A stretch of DNA of 64,000 nucleotides from assembly GCA_009768925.2 (NCBI GenBank), contig VHIT02000002.1:310001-374000 (forward strand), given 5' to 3'. This DNA comes from Cryptosporidium bovis. Its lineage: Eukaryota; Apicomplexa; Conoidasida; Eucoccidiorida; Cryptosporidiidae. A program made the position numbers and the translations under genes. Below are positions 9,335 through 18,851 of the stretch, in pieces. Each line of letters starts with the position of its first letter. Position 1 is the first letter of the stretch. The notes beneath the pieces are model-generated. The model searched no databases, was not told the DNA's origin, and was given only the letters and a program-made list of their open reading frames with translations.

Positions 9335-12300
9335 CTAGTGATGATTTGCCAGAGCAAGTTGGTCAGCAGAGACCATAATAAGCATCTCTTTGAGAAGCTT
9401 GTTAATCTTGTCAGCAATGGTCGTTTGAATGCAATGAAGAGAGATAAGACTATTAACTAAGGATGTAATGATATGATAATTTTTAAATATAGCGTGATGT
9501 ACATCTTCAGGAATTCCGTCAGTGCCACTCTCGTTACTTCTGCAAAGCTCTGAAAGAGAAACTACGTAACCTTCAATTATTTTCGGGAGATAGAGTATAT
9601 TGCTTGAGTTAATACCACTATCCGCTTTAGGAATAAACTTTTTGGACTCAATGTACTCCTTAGCAGATCTGTAGAATCCCTTTTGAATAAGGACAAACGT
9701 ATAAACAATCTCGTTTAATTTTTTTATAGAGTCTAATTTACTTTGTGAGTTCAATGTTTGTTGGTATTTTGGATCATTTATTACTTTGCTTAGTATTGTT
9801 TGTAACTTATCGAAGAACAGTTGTTGTTTTGTATTTAACGTGGTGAAGGAATAGCAGACTGGTAACTTAAGACAGTCAAATATAGTATCAAGTACATCTT
9901 CAGTTAAATTTGCTTCCATAAAGAATAAAATGGATGTTATGTAGTGTCCCCTATTTCTAGCAAGTCTGGCTATAATGGTATTCATTTCCTCGCAAATGTC
10001 TGAGTAGTCACCAATTTTTACGTTTTCCAGTGATTCAAACTTTAAAAATGGCCTACCACTTTCAATGTACGAATGGAATCCAACACTGTCGGAATAGTCA
10101 TCCTCGACAATGTCATGAAGCATGCTATATTCTATATATTCCTCTAGTATTTGGTTCCTCATTGTTTGAGGATACAATCTCGCCAACTTTGCAATGAATG
10201 GAAATGGAATGCTAAAGTTTCTGATTGATCTAATTAAAATCTCAAACAAACTTGTAGAATTCTCCTCCTCCATTACTCCTGAAAATTGTAAAATAGAACG
10301 AGCGTCATTTATTTCAATTTCCCTTTCTCTTGTCCTTATTTCTGTCATCGAGTCTGTTTTTTTTTCACCTATTCCTCTTCCTCCTGCCATTTCCTGTTCC
10401 CCATCTTTCCAGAATGGAATTAGTCCAGAAATGGCCAAATACAACGTCCACTGAAGCAAAATATTTTTTATTTGTGGATGGTTGTTGTATATCCAAACAA
10501 TTGCTTCACTAAAGTGAAGAGTATAGCAAAACAACTTTGCAAGTCCAAGACTTGTATGTTCTTTAATCAGTTTGTCATTCTGAAGTTTATTGCTTTCTGA
10601 AGTAACTCCCTGAATTTGATTCTTGTTCTCATCATGTTCCAACAAATAATAAAAGTTTTTACCATTCGTGAATTCAGATTGAGCTTTGATTTTATTGAAT
10701 ACAGTACTGAGCTCTCTAGCAGAGCCATTATCATCGTTAGTTTTTAGAATAATATGAAATTGATACCAAACATAGTCTTCCAAAGTGGCATTTGGAATTA
10801 ATCTCATAATATTCAATGGACTAGTTGAGGTGTTTATGATACTAAAAATTATATGGTAGTAAACCTGTTCCTTGCTATCCACATCTTGTCCAGATCCAGA
10901 ATAAAAAAGAGAGCTTAATTCTCTGTATTCTTTACTAGAGAAAAGATCCTTATTAAAATCAAATTGAACGCACTGTTTTATCCAATTCTCCTCAATATTT
11001 TGCTGATCATCATTCGATTGTGACATTAACAAGGAGCTACTTGTTGAAAGCAAAATAGCAGCTAAACACTTGCAAACCAACGAAAAATTATGTGGTATAT
11101 CAATGTACTTTACAGACATATCCCAAAGTATTTGCCCTGAACCAATTCTAAACGCCCAGAATGCCAAGAACCAAAAATGACTTTGCTCACTTGGGAAGTT
11201 GAACTGGGAGTTCATAATCTGAAAGTGTTCATTTTCTGCCAAATAAAGCTTTCTAGCTATACTGATAAAATTTTTCAGTGATATGAACATCATACTACTT
11301 CCGTTACCGGATGCGTATTTGTTCATCACTATACTTGAATTTAGATATAATACTCTGTCAACCATAGATATCTCCAAGGTTCTTATTGAATTTGAGATCA
11401 TTTGTCGTGTACTGTAGTTATTCTTCAAATTTGTTCCCACCAATAGTGTTAACAGTCTCCAAAATGATACTATTTCTTCCTTATACTCAGCTGGGGCTGA
11501 AGAAGAGCTTATTTCTTGTATTAACCTCATTCTGAGATTAAAAGAGGATAGACACATTTTTTGAATTGAGTAATATTTTTCTGTGTTTAATTCAGAATTG
11601 TCTACATTCGGAATCAAGTCTGATAATATAATGTAGTTATCTTTCACACTATCATCTACTCCAGAACCTTTATCATTAGTTATATATCCTAAATATTTGT
11701 TCTTTCTTTCAAAACTCGGTTTTCTTACATTCAGAGAAAAACTAAATTCTGGACTCAACAACCTTGTGTTCTCATAATTGTCCACCAATGAAACTAAACC
11801 GTTATTTGAGTTTTCTATTAACTTTGCTTTCTTCTCATCCCACTCTGTTGAGAACAAATCAAATATTTCAGAATAACATATTTGAAATATAGAGGCTGTA
11901 GACTCGTCGATTAAATACGATAAAAAATTTGAGTAATTTGTTTGAAGATAGTCTGGTAAATCTCCTATCCCGAATCCTATTTGCGCTCCAAGTCCGTCTT
12001 TTCTGTAATAATCATTGCCATTCCCACCTTCAATTCTATGAACTTTCTTGTAACTAAACGCTTCCGCAACATATCTTTTCCTTGAATCGTAGCTCTCTAT
12101 TCTTGAGAAAAGGTACTGTATTGAACGTTCCAGTGCAGATATACTCAAATCGCTCACTATTCCCTTTCCATTTCCTGTGTGTTTAGGAAAACTCATAAAC
12201 CCCGTATCTTTTTGTCTTCTGCTATATGACTTTCTTGATGTTTCAAGCAACTCCTTTATCCCACTCCAAACTACTGGCTTTAGTATTGGAACCGTTCTGT

Positions 12301-12346
12301 ACGCCCTCTCCAGGGAAGAATTAATGTCCAACGAAAAATCAGACAT
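9335..12346 (-). CDS. Nup93/Nic96-like nuclear pore protein
   Basis: 1003-aa all-helical protein, single exon, ATG 12346. The layout follows the Nup93/Nic96 family: an N-terminal segment, a long alpha-solenoid, the ATLEDYVWYQFHIIL segment near residues 520-540 (compare the TEDYLWLKL signature of Nup93), then a YYLLEH ... AKLFCYTLHFSEAIVWI helix pair and a C-terminal part with IIARLARNRGHYITSILFF. In the family this scaffold links the inner-ring subunits of the pore. No membrane segments are seen. I am fairly sure of the family but not of one-to-one orthology; another solenoid nucleoporin is the alternative. TTTGGCGCCAAA lies 103 bp upstream. Confidence 0.68.
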   Translation of the reverse strand: MSDFSLDINSSLERAYRTVPILKPVVWSGIKELLETSRKSYSRRQKDTGFMSFPKHTGNGKGIVSDLSISALERSIQYLFSRIESYDSRKRYVAEAFSYKKVHRIEGGNGNDYYRKDGLGAQIGFGIGDLPDYLQTNYSNFLSYLIDESTASIFQICYSEIFDLFSTEWDEKKAKLIENSNNGLVSLVDNYENTRLLSPEFSFSLNVRKPSFERKNKYLGYITNDKGSGVDDSVKDNYIILSDLIPNVDNSELNTEKYYSIQKMCLSSFNLRMRLIQEISSSSAPAEYKEEIVSFWRLLTLLVGTNLKNNYSTRQMISNSIRTLEISMVDRVLYLNSSIVMNKYASGNGSSMMFISLKNFISIARKLYLAENEHFQIMNSQFNFPSEQSHFWFLAFWAFRIGSGQILWDMSVKYIDIPHNFSLVCKCLAAILLSTSSSLLMSQSNDDQQNIEENWIKQCVQFDFNKDLFSSKEYRELSSLFYSGSGQDVDSKEQVYYHIIFSIINTSTSPLNIMRLIPNATLEDYVWYQFHIILKTNDDNGSARELSTVFNKIKAQSEFTNGKNFYYLLEHDENKNQIQGVTSESNKLQNDKLIKEHTSLGLAKLFCYTLHFSEAIVWIYNNHPQIKNILLQWTLYLAISGLIPFWKDGEQEMAGGRGIGEKKTDSMTEIRTREREIEINDARSILQFSGVMEEENSTSLFEILIRSIRNFSIPFPFIAKLARLYPQTMRNQILEEYIEYSMLHDIVEDDYSDSVGFHSYIESGRPFLKFESLENVKIGDYSDICEEMNTIIARLARNRGHYITSILFFMEANLTEDVLDTIFDCLKLPVCYSFTTLNTKQQLFFDKLQTILSKVINDPKYQQTLNSQSKLDSIKKLNEIVYTFVLIQKGFYRSAKEYIESKKFIPKADSGINSSNILYLPKIIEGYVVSLSELCRSNESGTDGIPEDVHHAIFKNYHIITSLVNSLISLHCIQTTIADKINKLLKEMLIMVSADQLALANHH

Positions 12347-12449
12347 ATAATATCTATATTACTTGCACAGCTACTTGTATTTTTTTAATTTATAAATTCT
12401 CCCTAATATCTGTATTTATTATTATTCTTGTTAAAAATTATACATTGAG

Positions 12450-12461
12450 TTTGGCGCCAAA
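12450..12461. promoter_or_regulatory. E2F-like palindrome TTTGGCGCCAAA
   Basis: Identical 12-mer to the site at 9208-9219, 103 bp upstream of the nucleoporin ATG. Confidence 0.55.
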
Positions 12462-13012
12462 GTGTGGTAAACCTATTTTGTTTTTCAATAGTTAACGGAA
12501 CCTTCATTTGTTAGGTTCTGTTAACTTTCGTAGCAACTGACCTTCAGCAAACCTTAATTAGTTATGGTTTATACAGACCCTGCTCTACCATTTCCTCTCA
12601 TATAAGGTCCTCAGTAATTGTTTTCTAATCTCACTGTATTTCTGAGTTCCACATTTAATAGCTTTGCGCGACCCTTCCGACCTTGTTATCTTATCTAACC
12701 CGAAACTTTACCAGGGCTTTTTGTAATGTAATTTGTTTGTCCCTCTTTTGGAGTTACCGTCGCTTTATCTTTAACTCCTTCAATTTTGTATTTTTTCTTT
12801 CACTTCTCCTTTATTGCCTTGCTACATATAACTCTTTTCCGACTCCATTTTTCACTCTTTTATTAAATTCAGTACTTACTGAAAAAATAGAAATAAAACC
12901 AGGGGTTCTCTGTTTGTTTGCTCATGCAAACTTGTTTCAGGTCAGACTATTTTAAATCATTCAATGCCGGTCAGGCCATGCAAAAAAACAAATGCAAAAT
13001 TTTCCATTGAAG

Positions 13013-13020
13013 TGGCGCCA
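13013..13020. promoter_or_regulatory. E2F-like palindrome TGGCGCCA
   Basis: Eight-base palindrome 179 bp upstream of the RRM protein ATG at 13200. Confidence 0.45.
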
Positions 13021-13199
13021 AGAGGCTGTATTTTGCAATTTAAACGTCTTATATCTACTTACAGATAAGAGTTAAAAATTAAGACATCTTCCAAGGACGG
13101 AGATAAGTAAAGACAGTAAGAAAGTTTTTAGTACTCTGAAGGACAAAGTTTGAACTAGACGCTCGCCTATAAACGTAGGTAAATTCCAGTAGAAAAAGG

Positions 13200-13649
13200 A
13201 TGAAGAAAAGGAGAGACAAGGCAATAGTATATGTAGGTCACATTCCATTCGGTCTCTTTGAGCCTCAGCTAAGAGAATACTTTTCTCAGTTTGGTGAAAT
13301 AAGAAGAATAAAATTGAGTAGGTCCAAGAAAAATGGGCACTCGAGAGGATACGCCTTTATAGAATTTAACTCAATGGAGGTCGCTCAAGTTGCAGCTTCT
13401 ACCATGAATAATTACATTATCTTTAGAAGAAGTCTAAAATGTCACGTTATTCCACAAGAAAAGATCCATCCATTCATATTCAACAAGTCAAAGAAACGGA
13501 AGGATGTTCCCAGTGGTAGTGACAGTTTGAAAAAGAAAAACTCAAGATCCGCTTTAAAACTGGATAGAGAGTTTCAAATTAAAGAAAAGATACTTAAAAT
13601 AAACAACTCCTTGGAGAAGGAGGGTATTGATTATTTTATTCCCGTCTAA
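13200..13649 (+). CDS. RRM nucleolar ribosome-biogenesis protein (Nop15/NIFK-like)
   Basis: 149 aa, ATG at 13200. A single RNA-recognition motif occupies about residues 8-86, with RNP2 IVYVGHI and RNP1 SRGYAFIEF, then a Lys/Arg-rich tail (NKSKKRKD, KKKNSRSALK). The order short basic head, one RRM with FGLFEPQLREYFSQFGEI, then HVIPQEKIHPFIF resembles yeast Nop15 and human NIFK, which act on pre-60S RNA in the nucleolus. Other single-RRM proteins cannot be excluded. No intron is needed. Confidence 0.75.
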   Translation: MKKRRDKAIVYVGHIPFGLFEPQLREYFSQFGEIRRIKLSRSKKNGHSRGYAFIEFNSMEVAQVAASTMNNYIIFRRSLKCHVIPQEKIHPFIFNKSKKRKDVPSGSDSLKKKNSRSALKLDREFQIKEKILKINNSLEKEGIDYFIPV

Positions 13650-13883
13650 ATCTCTGTACATCTTTATTTGCAGATGTTCCAAGATGACAAATCTAAAGTT
13701 AATTCACTTTAGATATTTTATATTATAAACCTTATATGTTTTCTATTTTAATAATATCTATCTATTTATGTTACTCACGCCTTTTTTCACATTCCTGTTC
13801 TCTGGAGGACGTCCCTTCTTCAGTGACACCTCACTTTCCGCTACTCTTTTGTTGGATGTCAGGCAGTTACTCGCTTTGACCTA

Positions 13884-13890
13884 GGGCGCC
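13884..13890. promoter_or_regulatory. E2F-like GGGCGCC core
   Basis: GC core 57 bp upstream of the NSUN2-like ATG at 13948, in an otherwise AT-rich gap. Confidence 0.35.
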
Positions 13891-13947
13891 TACATATTAG
13901 AGTACATCTTGACATAAAACGGAGTGGGAACGGTGAATAGTGCAATA

Positions 13948-16194
13948 ATGGAGAAAATAGTAGATACTGGAGCTTCTGGAGTAGGAACAAAGCGGGTGAG
14001 AACGAACAAGGATATAAATTTATGCATTAATAGAGGTGGGTTTGAGAATGGTTTGGGAAGCGAAGCAAAAGTACCAGGATCAGGCGAAAGTGACAAAAAA
14101 GAAGAGAAACTAGTTTATGTGGATACAAAAAACAATAACTACTTAGAAGTGAACACCGATGTAATTGTTGATTGCGGGAACGGACTTTCGGATAGGGGTG
14201 TTTCGTTATTTGAATGGTACTACAGAAGTCAGGGCATATGTAACTCCGAAAGTGAGTACAATGAGTTATTTGAAGCAATTAGAAGGCCTCTTCCGATATC
14301 TTTTAGAGTCAATATGTCACACCAACAAGTTAAATTGCTTATTTACGTTATGGAAAATTCTATTTTAGCAGAAAATGGAAGGGAAGAACAGCTTAGCATG
14401 TTAAAATTTAGAAAAGATAAACTTAGCAAAGAGTGTATTTTGTATAATATATATGATCTTTCTAGAAGCGAGATGAAGAAGGAGCCTGGTTGCGACAAAC
14501 TTCGGGATTTTATTAAATCACAGGATATATTTGGAACTATATCTAATCAAGAATGCGTTTCAATGCTTCCATCAGCAGTTTTAGACATGAATTCTACAAA
14601 CCTCAGAGTATTAGATTTGTGTTCAGCCCCAGGAAGCAAATCAATGAACATATTGGATTATATGAATGTTAATACAAAGCAGGAAAATGAAGAAAAACCC
14701 CGTTTAGGAGTTAAAATGTGTAATGGTATAGTTGTTATGAACGACGTGTGCACGAGAAGAATAAATACATTGATTACACGGATAAACAGAATGCCATCTC
14801 CCTCAGCTATTGTTACGTGTATAGACGCAACCTTTATGCCAAATTTTCTAAATAAAGGAAATAAAGAGTATTTCAAGTTTAACAGAATATTGGCAGATGT
14901 TCCTTGTTCTGGTGATGGTACTATGAGAAAAAATGGAGATATATTGAAGAACTGGAAACTGGAGAAGGCGTTCCATTTACACAAGAAGCAATTATCTATT
15001 CTTTCTAGAGCCTATAGACTTTTAGATGAATATGGGAAACTTGTCTATTCAACATGTAGTCTGAACCCGATTGAAAACGAGGCAGTTATTTCAGCACTAC
15101 TACAGAAATATGATGACGCAGTACTTGTTCCTCCTGGAAATATTATAAACAGTAACTTTAATCTATCCACTGGGCTAGACGATTGGTTTGTGTACTGTTC
15201 TCCTAGTTGTGGCCCACTAAATAACTCTGACAACCAGAACTTCCAAAATAATAGTGTTCAAGACCGTAATTGTTGTCACTCAAACAAGTACATCTCTCCA
15301 AGTATGTTCCCAAACAAAGAATGGAAGGAAAAAAAACATTACGAGAAATGTGCAAGAGTGTTACCACATAAAAACAACACAGGTGGATTCTTTTTTGCAA
15401 TTATTAGTAAAAAGCCAAATGGCAATGACAAAAAAGGTAATGAAACTCATTTAAATTCAAATATAGATGAAAACCGCATATACAAGTATGAGGATGTTGA
15501 AAATTCTGTTTGGATAGACATTTCTGACTTTTTCGGACTTAATGGTAATTGTGATGTTGACCTAGACTGTTTAAGCGAATTTCCTGAAGAAATAAGAAAG
15601 TTTCTCGCAAGTAATAGAAACCATACTAATAATGAAATTCTTTCAAGGAATAATCTTGTGCTTAAAAAAGGTAGCAAAAATAGTATTTATTTAATCAACA
15701 GTGGAGTAAGTGAACTACTGAGTAACCACGATATGCCCGTTAACCTGAAATCAATTGGAGTCAAATGTTTTGAGAATCTAAAGGGAAGCATATCTGGGAA
15801 CTCTGACTTCAACTGGAGAATCACACAGTCCTCCGCCCCATATCTAATTAGATTTATGAATAAAAGACTGTTGTTCGCAAGCCTAGACTTACTGAACTGC
15901 ATTAAAGGTAATAATATAAAAGGTGAAGAAACAAAAAAACTTGCAAATGATGGCAAACTAATAGGAATATCCAGTCTTTGCACTAAAAATGAAAGCATCG
16001 AAGGTGGTTGCATACTAGTTGTCATAGTCCCGCCAAATGTTATAAAATACAGCGGAGCTCAAGGAGTAAATCCGGAATTTAACGAATTGAACCAAAGCAT
16101 TATTTTGTCTGCTGTACTTTATTCTGATTTAGGGATTAATATATTTGTTCCAAATAGTTACATTAGCTCTATTAAACAACTATTGTTTGTATGA
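13948..16194 (+). CDS. NSUN2/Trm4-type tRNA (cytosine-5) methyltransferase
   Basis: 748 aa. The open frame starts at GTG 13924 behind a stop; the first ATG is 13948 (MEKIVDTGAS). It transfers methyl from S-adenosylmethionine to C5 of cytosine in tRNA. Marks: LDLCSAPGSKSMNILDYM (SAM site, about 225-245), the acidic VVMNDVCTRRINTLI strand, ADVPCSGDGTMRKN (Cys of motif IV, Trm4/NSUN2 form), and YSTCSLNPIENEAVI (catalytic Cys of motif VI). GGFFFAIISK closes the Rossmann domain; the C-terminal 250 residues match the extended Trm4 tail. An Asn-rich insert lies near 410-440. The substrate range is inferred from family. Confidence 0.9.
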   Translation: MEKIVDTGASGVGTKRVRTNKDINLCINRGGFENGLGSEAKVPGSGESDKKEEKLVYVDTKNNNYLEVNTDVIVDCGNGLSDRGVSLFEWYYRSQGICNSESEYNELFEAIRRPLPISFRVNMSHQQVKLLIYVMENSILAENGREEQLSMLKFRKDKLSKECILYNIYDLSRSEMKKEPGCDKLRDFIKSQDIFGTISNQECVSMLPSAVLDMNSTNLRVLDLCSAPGSKSMNILDYMNVNTKQENEEKPRLGVKMCNGIVVMNDVCTRRINTLITRINRMPSPSAIVTCIDATFMPNFLNKGNKEYFKFNRILADVPCSGDGTMRKNGDILKNWKLEKAFHLHKKQLSILSRAYRLLDEYGKLVYSTCSLNPIENEAVISALLQKYDDAVLVPPGNIINSNFNLSTGLDDWFVYCSPSCGPLNNSDNQNFQNNSVQDRNCCHSNKYISPSMFPNKEWKEKKHYEKCARVLPHKNNTGGFFFAIISKKPNGNDKKGNETHLNSNIDENRIYKYEDVENSVWIDISDFFGLNGNCDVDLDCLSEFPEEIRKFLASNRNHTNNEILSRNNLVLKKGSKNSIYLINSGVSELLSNHDMPVNLKSIGVKCFENLKGSISGNSDFNWRITQSSAPYLIRFMNKRLLFASLDLLNCIKGNNIKGEETKKLANDGKLIGISSLCTKNESIEGGCILVVIVPPNVIKYSGAQGVNPEFNELNQSIILSAVLYSDLGINIFVPNSYISSIKQLLFV

Positions 16195-16539
16195 TTCAAA
16201 CTGAAGGAACAACTGACAAGTGTTTCTACCTGCCTTCCCTGACTGAAATCTTTTGCTCTAAAAGAAATATTAGAAAATTCAAATGGATATACATGGTAGC
16301 AAAGATAAATATATAAATATGAATACACATATTTGCGACTTTTAAACCAATTAAAGTTGAATCTAACAAAAACCTTAACTACTGCTGCGCCTATTTGCTG
16401 TAGCAGGCACCAAACCTAGGTATGCATGCGTTTGTGTTAATTTTCGCCATTTCTCTTACATTCTTCGATGTCTACTCTGTTCTTCTCTGCTGTCTCTCCA
16501 GTATTCACTACTTATCTCGCTTTTTCTGTTTCCAACTCA
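16195..16539. other. convergent intergenic region, 345 bp
   Basis: Between the 3' ends of the methyltransferase and SRP54. It holds GCATGC at 16424-16429. No gene or clear terminator hairpin was seen. Confidence 0.5.
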
Positions 16540-18045
16540 CTACCTCATACCCCCAAACATTCTTTGTATGTCGGAAGAACACTCGAACTTCTCCATCTCC
16601 TTCATTATGTTCATCATGTTCTGAGCTCCTCCCATGTTTTTAAATATCCTCGGGTCAATAACTTTTTGCATCTTCTGAATTAATTGCGAAGGATTTCTCA
16701 TCATAGATGACATGTCCAAACCACCCTTTTTTCCGAGTCCGAGCTTCCCTATTTGTCCAACCATTTTCGAGAATAACTTGTGTTGTGAGAGTAGCTCCTG
16801 CACATCTTCCGGCTTTGTGCCGCTTCCACGTGAGATTCTGTCTATTCTGGATTGGTTGATGGTTTTCTCATTATCTAATTCATTTTCAGTCATCGAGTCC
16901 ATAATAACCATGAATCTTTTCAACTTCTCTAAACCGGCTTGTTCGTCTTCCTTTGCCAAAAAATTGGGGCCCATTCCTGGAATCATAGATAAAAGTGCAC
17001 TTGGAGAGCCCATGTTAAGCATGTTTTGAAACTGTTCGTACATATCCCTAAGTGTGAATATACCCTGTACAATCCTATTAACCATATCAGGTTGTTTATC
17101 TAGTGGCACTACTTCGTTTATTTTTGCCATTAAACCAGATATGTCACCCAATCCAAGCAGCCTGGAAACAAAACCTTTAGTTTCAAAAGGCTCAAATTCA
17201 TCAAAATGTTCTCCAGTTCCGATAAATATAATAGGGGCTCCAGTAGCCGTTACTGCAGAAAGAGCACCTCCACCTTTGGCATGACCGTCTAGTTTTGTTA
17301 TAATAACACTTCCGACATCAACAGCGTTACAAAAAGCCATTGCCTGATCATAACAAGCCTGTCCTATGTGACTGTCCATTACAAATACAACGTCATCTGG
17401 CTTAGTTTCCATAACTACCTGTTCCATTTCCAAAAACAACGATGACTCTTGTTTGTGTCTTCCAGATGTATCTACTATAATTAAATCGTATCCTTCCTTT
17501 CTAAATTCATTTACACCATCTCTCGCAATCTTGACTGGGTCCGTTTCAGTGTAGCTACCATAAAATGGTATCTTAACTTTGGTTGCATTCTGCTTAAGCT
17601 GATCAAAGGCACCTGCTCTAAATGTGTCTGCACATACCAATGCTGTTTTCCAACCTCTTTTCTGATAATAATTAGCATATTTGGTGCATGTTGTGGTCTT
17701 TCCTGAACCCTGTAGACCTACAAATACTATCACATTTGGTTTGTCTCTCCTAGGCGTATAAGGAGTTCTTTTAGGCGTAAGTATGTTTACCAATTCCTCC
17801 ACAACGGCTCCTTGTATTTGACGTCGTTTGTTCAAACTACTGCCACCTCCATATTCCTCCTTTTCTATGGATCTTTTTATATTGTTTCTCAGCTGAGCCA
17901 CTAATTTTACATTTACATCTGCCTTTAACAGTGCTGTTGTTATCTCTTTCAAACACAAGTCCACTGCTGCCTCATCCACTATTGTTGCAGACTGAAACTT
18001 CCTTATTGCAGATGCCAGCTGGTTACCTAAATCTGCTAAGACCAT
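16540..18045 (-). CDS. SRP54: signal recognition particle 54 kDa subunit
   Basis: 501-aa GTPase that binds signal peptides and SRP RNA. The open frame begins at TTG 18054; the family start MVLADLG is the ATG at 18045. N domain about 1-90; G domain with GLQGSGKTTT (G1), DTFRAGAFDQLKQNA (G2), VDTSGRH (G3), TKLDGHAKGG (G4) and the GTGEHFDEFEPF element; M domain from about 325, Met-rich with SMIPGMGPNF, MDSMT, SRIDRISRGSG and repeated Met near the end (MMRNPSQLIQKM, MMNIMKEM). Length and motifs are all normal. SRP delivers ribosomes to the ER membrane. Confidence 0.97.
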   Translation of the reverse strand: MVLADLGNQLASAIRKFQSATIVDEAAVDLCLKEITTALLKADVNVKLVAQLRNNIKRSIEKEEYGGGSSLNKRRQIQGAVVEELVNILTPKRTPYTPRRDKPNVIVFVGLQGSGKTTTCTKYANYYQKRGWKTALVCADTFRAGAFDQLKQNATKVKIPFYGSYTETDPVKIARDGVNEFRKEGYDLIIVDTSGRHKQESSLFLEMEQVVMETKPDDVVFVMDSHIGQACYDQAMAFCNAVDVGSVIITKLDGHAKGGGALSAVTATGAPIIFIGTGEHFDEFEPFETKGFVSRLLGLGDISGLMAKINEVVPLDKQPDMVNRIVQGIFTLRDMYEQFQNMLNMGSPSALLSMIPGMGPNFLAKEDEQAGLEKLKRFMVIMDSMTENELDNEKTINQSRIDRISRGSGTKPEDVQELLSQHKLFSKMVGQIGKLGLGKKGGLDMSSMMRNPSQLIQKMQKVIDPRIFKNMGGAQNMMNIMKEMEKFECSSDIQRMFGGMR

Positions 18046-18431
18046 TTTTCTCAATTAGAATCGTGCTTGCTGACTTTTTTATTTATTTTCTTTCCAGCTT
18101 TATTTTCCTTCACATGATTAGTTTTCTTCTCAAACTATATTGGTAAAGCTCCCGCCTCTTTCCCTAATATTTATCTGTGCCCTATCCCATTCGGGTTCTC
18201 TAGCTGAAGTCGCACTAAAGGGGGAACAACAATAATGATAAAAAAAAAGAAAATGAAAGAGTACTCTATGCTTTAACAACACAAATCCTAAATTTTATAT
18301 GTGTAAGGGTTTCTGAGTAAACTCTAAAATTAGGCTTACCATTTTTAAGAAATTGCCTAAATTAAGGTGCAGAGCAAGAACTAAAATGTATATTACAACT
18401 GCATTTCACGTAATATACATATATACTTACA

Positions 18432-18439
18432 TGCATGCA
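18432..18439. promoter_or_regulatory. TGCATGCA palindrome (ApiAP2-like site)
   Basis: Perfect 8-bp palindrome about 190 bp upstream of the small frame at 18627. TGCATGCA is a known binding consensus of one apicomplexan AP2 class; binding here is not shown. Confidence 0.35.
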
Positions 18440-18626
18440 CAATGTATGTTTGTTTTCATGCACTGTATATGAGGAGTGCATACGTGTATTTTAGGAATAA
18501 AAGCCGGCGACGAAAGCATCAAACCGGACCTAAAGGGAAAAATAAAATAGAAAAAAAGGTAAGAGATTCAAGAGTGTGACCCTTTTTAACATCACATTTA
18601 TCGTTCATTTAGTTTCGCCTTTGCAT

Positions 18627-18773
18627 ATGATGATTTCAAATAGCATTATAATTGTACTTTCTCTTCTGCTCTTTTCCACACAATACTTGTCACTCAATTC
18701 TGCGTATCGCGGACATACTATCTTAAATCTAAATTGTCACCAACGCAATAGGCGCAACAGGGAGACAATATAG
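18627..18773 (+). CDS. possible small secreted peptide (48 aa), weak
   Basis: Short frame from ATG 18627 (a second ATG follows directly) to TAG 18771. The N-terminus MMISNSIIIVLSLLLF is a textbook hydrophobic signal core; cleavage near LNSA would leave a basic ~25-residue peptide with one Cys and RRNRR. Short chance frames of this kind are common in AT-rich spacers, so support is only the signal-like start and the free position in an 800-bp gap. It could also be the first exon of something unresolved. Confidence 0.2.
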   Translation: MMISNSIIIVLSLLLFSTQYLSLNSAYRGHTILNLNCHQRNRRNRETI

Positions 18774-18851
18774 CCAAAAAAGGTGACCAAGTGAAATAAA
18801 AGATTAACATATTATATATATTTTCATGTATTCCTTATCACCCGAATTACA

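Larger units (their letters stand above)
12347..13199. other. divergent intergenic region, 853 bp
   Basis: Shared upstream region of the nucleoporin (minus) and RRM protein (plus) genes. It carries E2F-like cores at both ends, 12450-12461 and 13013-13020, each 100-180 bp from its gene's start. A 90-codon frame at 12683 begins at TTG and shows no family features. Confidence 0.6.
18046..18851. other. intergenic, 806 bp
   Basis: SRP54 upstream region and 3' flank of the ERD2-like gene. It holds a CCCGCC at 18151-18156, a TGCATGCA at 18432-18439 and a 48-codon frame with a signal-peptide-like start (18627-18773), listed separately. Confidence 0.5.

Noticed and set aside
12683-12955. 90-codon frame between the nucleoporin and RRM genes
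   Set aside because: Starts at TTG, hydrophobic/AT-driven composition, no family pattern, no splice partner found.
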